Of a DNA stretch of 64,000 nucleotides, positions 56,269 to 64,000 are shown one piece after another. The notes below the pieces were generated by a model. The model worked only from the letters and a program-made list of their open reading frames with translations, was not told the DNA's origin and did no database searches. The first letter of the stretch is position 1, and each line of letters starts with the position of its first letter. The stretch lies in assembly GCA_033297075.1 (NCBI GenBank), contig MU858250.1:1-64000 (forward strand), given 5' to 3'. This DNA is from Rhypophila decipiens (Eukaryota > Ascomycota > Sordariomycetes > Sordariales > Naviculisporaceae). A program made the translations under genes and the position numbers.

Positions 56269-57087
56269 GGTGGCGCGATGAACGATCGTCGTGAGAAATG
56301 GACTCGTGGTTTTTGATGTACTGCGTGTGTGGTATCCCGAGGTTGCAGTGGTACCTTGAAACAGGACAGAAGACCGAGTGGTGAGTGGTTCGAAGATGAA
56401 AAGATCTGTGACCTTTTAATACTGGACTGAGGTTGATCTTGAGAGGAATGTCAAAGTTTACCAGCTTACTTTGGAGAGAAATAACCAGCAAAATGGTACG
56501 CCCAAACCGTGTGCCTTGCAGTAACAACTGGAAAGTTTGCGTCGAGTTTTGGAACTTAAATTTGACTTTGGCCGTGCAACTATGCCCCATTATCGGCATC
56601 TCAGTATATCCACACCATTTGTTTAATAACCTTTACAGAAGAAAATGACAGGGGTGAATCTGCGGGTTCGTCTATAGAATCTATCTGACTAACCGACTGC
56701 GGCCAACGCAGAGCATATGTATGACCAAGTTGGTGTGCTGCTCCCACTGATGCCTGGAAGTGGCTACAAAAGGCCAATGACCTTTGTGCCACTGGAACGG
56801 AAAGTGTGTTAAAGTCAAGGCAAGCAATCAATTATATTATTAGGGTAAAAAGGATCATTGTTGTTCTTGTCCTCAGACCTATATCTTGTTTTCTGAAGTC
56901 GTCTATAAATATGTGTGATCCTGAAGTTTTCTGTGTGTTTCTGGCTCCATCTCGGCGATTCCATCGCCTGGATTTCCAATCATTGCCACAGCATTTCTAA
57001 GCAATCCTTCGCCACTAATAATCGTCCCTCGACACCCCTGAAGCCTTGCCACACTTTGACAAAGTGAACGTTATCCATAGTCATAAA
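56269..57087. other. Intergenic
   Basis: Nothing recognised. Confidence 0.4.
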
Positions 57088-57681
57088 CTATCCCCCAACT
57101 TTAAACACCTTCCTCCACAAGCCCTGCATGTAAACGGGATACCGGCGGTGTTCGTTCAGCGGACCCAGCACCCACTCCCCACGTTGAATCCGACTCCATG
57201 GATCAGTATAAAACTTGACACGAGGGTACTTGGCAGCGCAGTAAAACACTCGGACGACGATGTACGCGTCGATGTCAGAGTGGTCGTGTTTCCATCTACA
57301 TGGATGCAAACATTGTCTTGTTAGCAGTGCCCTTGGACGAAATTCAAAAGCGTAAAACGGAAAAAGACAAAAAGGGCAGAGAGTACTTACAGATTTCACC
57401 TGATTCTCGCTCGGATAAAATGGCACATTATAGACGTTTGGCGTGGCCTTGACCTCAAAGTGGTAGGTCGTCCCGGTAGACCATCTGGCCAGGGCAGACT
57501 TGTCAATACCGAGGCGTCGTCGGTTTTTGGTCAGGAACGAGTGCATCGCGCCGGTGTTGTCGGTATAGGTAAGGTCTGCAAAGTCTTTTTGACGTTCTGT
57601 GAACTTGAAATGCCCTGTTGCGAAGGTCGGATGTCCAATTGTGCTAACCCCAGTCAGGTATGTGTTTGGAGAAGTATTCAT
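57088..57681 (-). CDS. NO VEIN C-terminal-like (DUF3883) protein
   Basis: A frame of 198 residues from the ATG at 57681 (also open to 57771). The central segment TGTTYHFEVKATPNVYNVPF then SENQVKS, followed by DIDAYIVVRVFY, matches the pattern of the DUF3883 / NO VEIN C-terminal domain (a strand with E-V-K, then 'S-x-N/E-Q', then a strand with Y-x-x-x-R-V), which has a PD-(D/E)XK-like fold. It may be a stand-alone domain. A GTAAGT and a CTAAC-AAG site inside (about 57390-57315) suggest an intron, but removing it breaks the frame, so I keep it unspliced. Its 5' end abuts the stop of the F-box gene on the same strand. Role unknown. Confidence 0.5.
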   Translation of the reverse strand: MNTSPNTYLTGVSTIGHPTFATGHFKFTERQKDFADLTYTDNTGAMHSFLTKNRRRLGIDKSALARWSTGTTYHFEVKATPNVYNVPFYPSENQVKSVSTLCPFCLFPFYAFEFRPRALLTRQCLHPCRWKHDHSDIDAYIVVRVFYCAAKYPRVKFYTDPWSRIQRGEWVLGPLNEHRRYPVYMQGLWRKVFKVGG

Positions 57682-58642
57682 ATCTGGACAAAGAAGACGA
57701 CTATTAGTCGTTGTGATTTCATTTTCAGCAATTAGAGAGTTGGTTAGGGCACATTCATTTGAGCAAGACAATTACACGGGATACTCGCATGTTTAATATG
57801 GTCCGCGTTCTTGGAATGCTCATGTGACCAGTGAAGCTCGAGATTCGTCGAACGAAAGTTCCATTTCGTCTCGTAGAAAAGATCATCCTGTAAATTCTGG
57901 GCCCATCTGATGAAGCTGGATTGCCATTCTACAAGGCGATGTCTCCAGTCCCAGTTGAAGTGGAGATGGATGGAGAGCTGCGTCGCGAATTCGGGCTGGG
58001 AGAAGTTGATCATCTCTAGCCACTGCTGCGGGGGAATGTCGACACTGAGGCGACGCAAGTTGGGGGTGGTTTCGTGGGAGATGAAAGAAGGGAGAAGGAC
58101 CGGTCGGATGATTGGATCGATGACAACGACTCCTGAGAAGCGCGCAATGTCATAGGTCGGACGGTCCATATATGCACCCCCTAGGTAAAGGTGCTGGAGT
58201 TATCGTACGTCCGTTAGCTGAGAGATGTAGCGCCCCGGGTCGTCCGAGTAGTCGGAGGGCGGCGGATATTGATAGCTGTCTAGTAATAGGGTATTGAGTC
58301 GAAGCTTTGTGCTGCTATTGTTCTTGGCAAATGCGTCCGAGACCAAGACGAAAAAATAAGGAGTCTCGTCATCAGAACCGATATTGTACAAACCGAACTT
58401 TCTCATCTGAGGTGAGCGGATCAGGACATTGGCCAGGGAGTCTGCCTGGTCGTGCCATGTCCACCTGTAGTCCTCGATGGTCATGCCATCTAACACGAGG
58501 TGGGTGAGGTTGTTGAACCCGTTCATCACAGACGGGTCGATCTCGGGCCGGAGCTGGCACATCTTGAGGTGGAGGCCCCGTATCTTGGGACATTCCCTCT
58601 GTATCGTCTCGAGCAGCTCCTCAAAGGCCGGTTCGAAGCTGA

Positions 58643-58664
58643 GGGGGGGGGGGGGGGGGGGGGG
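58643..58664 (-). repeat. Homopolymer of 22 C just before a 3' splice site
   Basis: G22 on the plus strand, hence C22 on the sense strand of the F-box gene, directly followed by TCAG. It takes the place of a normal pyrimidine tract. Confidence 0.85.
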
Positions 58665-58709
58665 ATGTGTTAGCAAGTCTGGCAGATAGTGACCAGGCTG
58701 TTGAAAATG

Positions 58710-58846
58710 CCTAATATACAGACACCAGTCTTGTATACAGGCACTACTGTTGTTGGAGTCGAGGCTTTGACTGGCCGGAATAAATGTCTTGAGAAATTGA
58801 AATTGGACTGGTGCCTGTATACGAGAGTAGTGGTGCCTGAATATTA
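58710..58846 (+). mobile_element. VNTR-bearing miniature element, copy C (short)
   Basis: A 137-bp copy with the left end CCTAATATACAGACACCAGT, only about two 22-bp units, and the same right end (GACTGGTGCCTG, then GTGCCTGAATATTA). It lies wholly inside the second intron of the F-box gene. Confidence 0.7.
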
Positions 58847-59267
58847 TGAAAGCATACGTACGCAGCCAGCTCCAAATCCGGTGTATGGGAAAAGACGATA
58901 TAACTAGGGAATTCTCGGGTGATGTAGATCCCGGTCATCATGTGGTTATCGTACGTCCTCATGTAGATCAGATTCTCAGACTCGGTCAATGAAGCATCTA
59001 TCGAGCGTTGCTTGGCGTGAAAGTCGCCCTGGCACATGTCCCTCCATAGCACACGCTTGAAGACGTTGTAGAATGTGCGGCTAACAAGGCAAAGGTTGAA
59101 CAAGAGCCTTTTATTATTTGGCATCTGTGTCGTCAGGTTCTAGGCAATTAGCGAGGCGCGCATGACGCAGAATTGGAGGGGCAACTTGCAACATCAGCGA
59201 AACAGAGAAGAAGCTCGGGCGTATGAGCAAACCTTCTTGCCGCAGTTGTGTTGGTTTGCTCGCCCAT

Positions 59268-60252
59268 CCTGTTAAGGCTTCTTTGTGGTTGTGATGTGTG
59301 GAGACCCGAAGCTACCTTTTTGAGGGTAGGAAAAGAGGGTGGAATTGGCACGTAATTGCATGATGTTGACATTCGAAGGGTCACGTGAAGCGACGACGAA
59401 TGCTTGGCAGGAGCAGCCGCAGCCGTTAATCGTGATTCGTGCACAGCGCAGGGCCCCACAATAAGTGGACCAATCAGTCCCCTGTGCTCCGTACGCACGC
59501 CGCTGTATGAATACTGTAACGTATTGCTTTTTCTTTCTCTCTCTAAAACCCCATCAACATTTTTACGAGTCTCTAGATCTCAATATTCACCTTAAGGCCA
59601 GCGATATTTGACCTCTACAACAGTTATTAGTTCAAGTACGACATACTCAGACTTTCTGTTATGATTATAAACTCTATGAACCAGCTGAAGGGCCGGGGTT
59701 CCAGACACTTGCTGAATATCATTTACGCCTCGTAACAGCAACCATTTCAAGCGGAAGCCACTCAGGAACTGGTAAGATGATGCGTTTAAAGATTCGCTGG
59801 AACAGAAATTACTCAATACCCAGGTTAAGAAACTGGCAGTGTTTAATAAGACGGCCTTCAACACAATAAATTAGGAAACAAATAAGGCTTCGGGGCATTA
59901 ATCCAGTTGTACAGCCTGCCTTACTATATCATATCGTATATCACATCAAAATCTCAGGTTAAGTGATTATCCCCATCCTTGTCTCTTTTTATAATAATAG
60001 ACTATGACATTAAAAGACCGTAATTATGAGTTTGGTACAGACGCCCCGAATCCAAAAGTAACGACCCGCAAGCTATTAACCGACTCCCATCTTATTTTGT
60101 TCCATCCCAAATCCTCAATCAAAACCACGAACTAGCCGCATCTCAATAAAAGAAAAAGAATTGCAAGATCAAGATTAAAAAGGTTCAGCCTTTCTTTAAA
60201 GGTGTCCCTGTTAAATTGACCATGCTTAATCTCTCAACACCTCACCGCCTCT
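59268..60252. other. Intergenic
   Basis: Promoter side of the F-box gene and 3' flank of the PTH11-like gene. A minus-strand frame at 59592-59864 is unsupported. Confidence 0.4.
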
Positions 60253-61734
60253 TCAAACAGCCTTCTCGCTAAAGTTTGTACCCTCTTTGGGAGGATCAAG
60301 CGACGAGTACCCACTGCCACTGGTCATCGAGTCGATGATTCCGCCCGATCCAGTCCCCGAGGAGGTGGTATTCGTAGTCGTCGTTGTCACTGGCTTCTCA
60401 TCAACCGTTCCCCTCCTGGTTCCCACAATCCCAGTTCGTGGTACGGTGGTATCGTTACCAGCATGCTCAGCGTGCGTAGCAACTGTAGGCGCCAGCAATG
60501 AATCTATTGGGGGACCATAGATCTCCCCCGAGCGGCGTTTATGCATATGGCGATCTTCGGGTGCCCCTGCAGCGTTCGCCGGACCGTCGTGGTGCTCGGG
60601 GTGGCGTCGCTTACGACCAACCGTGATGCCGCCACCGTCCATTTCCTGAGAACGACCCGATTCCACGGGGGAAGTAGGGCAGGAATACAAACGCAGATGA
60701 AGCTGATGGCGAGCTCAAGCAATCCCCAAAAGTAGGCCCACGCTGCCAGAAGACACGAGTGTTAGTGTGTCTCGAGGACGGGAATAATGAGAAGGACAAG
60801 GCATACCCTGATCCTCGGCGCCGGTGAACTCGTAAAAGACAATCACATGTTCGATTGCCAAAGCACCGGCACTGGAGTAAGGACAAATTAGTATATGGGG
60901 ATACTTGATGGGACACGAGTCCTGTTTCTCCCAGATGACTGAGACAGCAGGAGGGGGTATTACTTACATGACGCCAAGATTGAGAGAGATGCAAATGACG
61001 AGCTTCTTGGACCTCTTCATGTTAATCTTCCAAAGCATGAACCATGGGAAGACAGCCAGGAAGAAATCGATAATGATGGCCCAGACTAGAAATACGAGGG
61101 AGAAGTAAGTCAGTACGCGGTCAACGAGGCCGGACGAGGGGCAAGACGACAATTAGGCAAAGAAGAAGAAGAGATACTCACTCCACAGGTCACTGACCGT
61201 CTGCGGGGCGTCTGAAGGGCAGTAACCGTAAATCTGATGGCCCTCAGGGGACCACCGATTAGTTGGCAACGGGCTTGGATTAACCCAACCGCAGTAGGCA
61301 AAGATGATGCCGACAGTGAGAGAATAAAGGGCAAAGGTAATACCCATAAACCAGAGAAGGATCTTGTGCCATCTCACGGATGTTAGGCGGATTAGGAACA
61401 TGGCCACCGAGAGTTTGATCAAGCCGTAAGCGACGAAGGGGAAGAAGTAGCAGAAACCCGCCCTCCTTTCGCTGTACCACCACGTGTCCTCGTCCTATAG
61501 AACAGTCAGGAAAGTCCACCCGCTGTCCAGAGGCGACAGTGACGCCATCCACAACGCATACTGAACCACGTAGCATATCCATGCTATCAACAGGGTCCAG
61601 TCGTCATAGCCCAGGCGATCGGCGCGCATAGTCAGCCGCGTGATCAGACGCCCGAAGACGAATAGAGTCGCGAAGAAGATGCATACCGTCCCGGTGGGGA
61701 TGTTGAGCTTCCAGTTGGTGCCCTGATGGACCAT
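60253..61734 (-). CDS. Fungal-rhodopsin / PTH11-like membrane protein
   Basis: Exons by eye: from 61734, then 61494-61182, 61085-60968, 60871-60807, 60743-60693 and 60645-60253; introns 2-4 have consensus sites and keep frame. The protein has the family pattern: TVCIFFATLFVFGRLITRL, then LGYDDWTLLIAW, GLIKLSVAMFLIRLT, IIIDFFLAVFPWFMLWKI, and a final helix before a polar tail ending NFSEKAV. It probably has seven helices and a cytosolic tail, like orphan receptors of the PTH11/SAT4 group. TAG at 61495-61497 is in frame; a 75-bp intron (GTGGTT to CTATAG, about 61569-61495) would remove it and keep frame, but the donor is weak. The last intron (GTTTGT, 47 bp) is also uncertain. Confidence 0.7.
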
Positions 61735-63254
61735 CGTGTCGGTTTCTCGGTCTCTCGATTTACCTTTCCAATATTCGTCTTGATTGCTGTTTTACTAATG
61801 ACAGAAGGTCCAAAGAGAAGGTAGAGAGGGAAAAAGAGGCACAATAAGGGAGGCCGGGAGGTGGTGTCCGTGCAGGTTTTGATAGCTCTGTGAAAATGTC
61901 CTAACTCCTTAGCCATCGTCGAAGCTCTCTGCTTCTTTGTCCAACACGAGCTACCCCGAGCTCATCGGGAGCGAGCTTCAAGCTAGCTCCCCGGATGGGG
62001 AAGCGGAGGGAGGAGCATTTTTGACTAACACGGGCCGAGGATTGGTCGATACCAAAAGACGGGCTCGGGGATTTTCCATTTCGGTGGTTGACGTGGGCGG
62101 CAGGTTCCCGGTTGACCAGGATTAAAGACATAATGTGGACGAGGGACAAAGGAATTGCTTGTGCTTCGCTGGGTAAGGGTTATATGCTTGCCTCCAGGGC
62201 CCGGGTCCACTGACCACCGGCCGGCTGCCAATTGATCTGTCTGCTGACTCTAATTATGTGGCAACGCTCCTGCCATCCAAACTTCAATGTGTGTTCCTTC
62301 CTTCCCTCCCTCCAAGATCTTGGGGCCCATATACGGGAAAGAGGCAATCACAGTAGCCATTAATTGGGGTCTACAGAGCGGAGGTCGTTCTGGACCAACG
62401 CCAGCACCACCTGAAATAAGAACAACAAAAGGAAACCTGCTACATTCTTGGAATCATGGACCAGCAAGTTTCCTGAGACCCAAGTGCACTCACCGGAATA
62501 TCAATACAAGACTCCTCACGACGATCGCAACATCTGACCAGGTTCCCAGGGCCGGTTTCTCAGGTTGACGAACAAAGAAACGACCCGGGGCAACAACAAG
62601 CATGAGCTTCACCCTGCAACGAACAACAGCCACAAGTGCATTTCCGGTCCCAGTTACGTAAAAGGTTGAAGAAATGTAAATCTCCGCTGATCTGCGTCGA
62701 TGAAGAGAAAAAGATGTGGCCATATCTCAGATCGTGGATGTTCACCATCTCGACCAGTGACTGACCTAGTAAAAAGATAGAAGTCGCTGTGGCGAGGTGT
62801 GTTCTTTGTCTGATGAGTCGGTGACTTTGTCAGTACATGCTTGTTACGTGACATATCTTTCTACGAGGTGTCGTTGACTTTGACGGCTCGCGGCTTGATA
62901 CTTGATACGAGGTAAAACTGCGCCGGGCTGCCAATTGTTATGATTACAATTGTTTATGTACACGATGGTGCATCACATAACAAAACTTTTAGGATTTGAG
63001 AAAGGCTTGAGAGTGTATAATGGGGTGTGACAGTCCAAAGACGTCAAAGTATACATAGTTGTCCTCTAAGGGCTGCTTGCTTCCTTCTTGACGTTTCTTA
63101 AATTCTTAGAACTCTGCCAAAGGCTCCTCGGCAGTTATTAGCCGTTGCTTTCAAGACCAATGTTTTGTGTTTTCGTGCTTTATCTTGACACCATATGGTA
63201 ACCAACTAAAGGATGACACGCCCTTTGATTGGTGCATCTGGCAACTTCAACACC
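61735..63254. other. Intergenic
   Basis: Divergent-free spacer of about 1.5 kb with scattered short frames that look non-coding. Nothing recognised. Confidence 0.4.
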
Positions 63255-64000
63255 CTACCATACCCCTTTACCATTTCCCCGGCGCTTTTCTTTTCTGATT
63301 CTGTCACGCTCCCCCAGGGTCCTGTCATACTCCTCGCGTGAGATCGTCGGCTCATCGTATGTCACCCTAACGCCCAGCTCATCTCCCAGATGATTCATCC
63401 GATCCCAGGGATACTCGTCGTGGCAGTTGTGGGTGCTGAAGAATCCTGGATCCGGCCGAAATATGACATGAATGTGTCCCAGCGGGTGTCTGCGAGCAGT
63501 GGCTTTCATGCCGAGTTTTCGAACAAAGGCCTCTTGATCCTGTGGTCCAAAGTCATTCATCATTTCAGAGCACTGCTGGTCGTCCGATTCCAGGTTCCAC
63601 GTAAAGGTTCGCAGACGAGGTGCCTGCAAGATGGCCTCTACGGCCTCTTCTGTAATGCCGGTGTCACTGTGGTACAGATAGAGCGACTCGAGGCTGGTGA
63701 ACGAAGAGAGGTCGACGCCCCCAAAGCCAGGCTGACCGAAATTGGAAACGTGTTGGAGATTGATGGTCTTGAGGCTTGTTTGCTGCGGTTTGAGCATAGA
63801 AAAGAAGAGTTCGAGGCTCCAATTGTTTTGTGTCTGATCCCTCCAATTCTCACATCCGAGAAGTGAGAAATGCTGTAGGCACTCTGGGATACGAAGAAAG
63901 TCTCGAAGGGAATCCTGCTCCGGTACCTGAAAGTCGGCGATGCTGAGTGAGGTGAGAATGGAGGCAAAGTCGGGCATGACCCTTCGAAATATGGTGGCTA
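63255..64000 (-). CDS. F-box/LRR-type protein, 3' part (runs off the window)
   Basis: The open frame continues to the right edge, so the 5' end is missing. At least 240 residues are seen: leucine-rich text (ILTSLSIADFQVPEQ, LQHFSLLGCENWRD, SLKTINLQHVSNFG, FTSLESLYLYHSDTGI, APRLRTFTWNLES), then a charged end (GERDRIRKEKRRGNGKGVW). This fits the LRR-like half of a fungal F-box protein. The F-box itself would lie beyond the window. No break seen. Confidence 0.65.
   Translation of the reverse strand, partial: ATIFRRVMPDFASILTSLSIADFQVPEQDSLRDFLRIPECLQHFSLLGCENWRDQTQNNWSLELFFSMLKPQQTSLKTINLQHVSNFGQPGFGGVDLSSFTSLESLYLYHSDTGITEEAVEAILQAPRLRTFTWNLESDDQQCSEMMNDFGPQDQEAFVRKLGMKATARRHPLGHIHVIFRPDPGFFSTHNCHDEYPWDRMNHLGDELGVRVTYDEPTISREEYDRTLGERDRIRKEKRRGNGKGVW

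Larger units (their letters stand above)
57744..59267 (-). pseudogene. F-box gene with one internal TAA and an element-bearing intron
   Basis: Three exons join in frame: 59267-59190 (GC/AG intron), 59139-58862, and 58638-57744. The F-box is TPELLLCFADV plus NLTTQMPNNKRLLFNLCLVSRTF (residues about 16-50). The rest reads like leucine-rich-repeat-type text (GFNNLTHLVLDGMTIEDY, LQHLYLGGAYMDRP, TPNLRRLSVDIPPQQW). TAA at 58200-58202 interrupts one continuous frame (ISQLTDVR, stop, LQHLYLGGA). The second intron (58639-58861, 223 bp) contains the 137-bp miniature element and a run of 22 G (C on the sense strand) right before the TCAG acceptor. F-box proteins recruit substrates to SCF ubiquitin ligases. 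Broken by the stop unless read through. Confidence 0.65.

Noticed and set aside
9278..58202. Reassigned TAA/TAG codons (alternative genetic code)
   Set aside because: Intact genes here end in TAA (GH5, GNAT), TAG (GTPase) and TGA (tyrosinase, hydrophobin) at natural protein ends, so the standard code fits.
61495..61497. TAG in the PTH11-like gene as another nonsense mutation
   Set aside because: A 75-bp intron with correct phase can remove it, so it is not counted with the single-stop loci.
1..64000. tRNA, rRNA, CRISPR arrays or autonomous transposons
   Set aside because: No T-arm consensus in a cloverleaf context, no regularly spaced direct repeats of CRISPR type, and no transposase or reverse transcriptase motifs were seen.

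Overview
The window looks like nuclear DNA of a filamentous ascomycete (Pezizomycotina). Nearly every gene has short introns (about 45-130 bp) with GT/AG or GC/AG ends and CTAAC- or CTAAT-like branch sites. The gene content is also fungal: a HET-domain gene and a HET relic, NACHT NLR-like relics, a hydrophobin, a fungal-rhodopsin (PTH11-like) membrane protein, a short tyrosinase and F-box genes. I cannot name the genus. I saw no prophage, CRISPR array, rRNA or convincing tRNA, and no PKS or NRPS.

Layout. 1-9 kb: a secreted short tyrosinase, a GIMAP/AIG1-like GTPase with a C-terminal membrane anchor, and two small unknown genes, one with a very acidic tail. 9-17 kb: a HET gene with a premature stop, an 883-residue secreted cysteine-rich glycoprotein, and a HET relic that has lost its core. 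17-25 kb: a six-helix membrane protein and a NACHT-ankyrin gene broken by about six frameshifts. 24-36 kb: a small secreted cysteine-rich protein, two related RING proteins, a broken CBM-cenC-like secreted protein, a stand-alone protein homologous to the tail of an NLR, a very small hydrophobin, a GNAT-like protein and a nitrilase-superfamily enzyme. 37-46 kb: a second broken NACHT NLR, a low-complexity gene with an internal stop, and a Q/P/Y-rich prion-like protein. 47-64 kb: an intact GH5 hydrolase, a frameshifted one-pass membrane gene, a Uma2/PD-(D/E)XK-like gene, an acidic coiled-coil membrane protein, a tandem pair of unknown paralogues (one intact, one broken), a NO VEIN C-terminal-like (DUF3883) protein, an F-box gene with one internal stop, a PTH11-like protein and the 3' part of another F-box/LRR-type gene.

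First theme: an accessory region where genes for self/non-self recognition (HET, NLR) and orphan families are decaying next to intact enzyme genes. At least six loci are interrupted by exactly one in-frame TAA or TAG. Others carry 1-4 base indels, several in short tandem repeats. Intact neighbours end normally in TAA, TAG or TGA, so codon reassignment is unlikely.

Second theme: a dispersed miniature element that I do not recognise. It has about 43-bp imperfect terminal inverted repeats and a core made of a variable number of 22-bp units. Three copies are present: a 5'-truncated one near 43.1 kb, a full one at 52.0 kb whose end supplies a gene's stop codon, and a short one at 58.7 kb inside an F-box intron.

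Proteins were deduced by reading splice sites by eye. Joins given with exon positions keep frame. Where I could not find a frame-keeping join I say so. Assembly indels remain an alternative explanation for the frameshifted loci.
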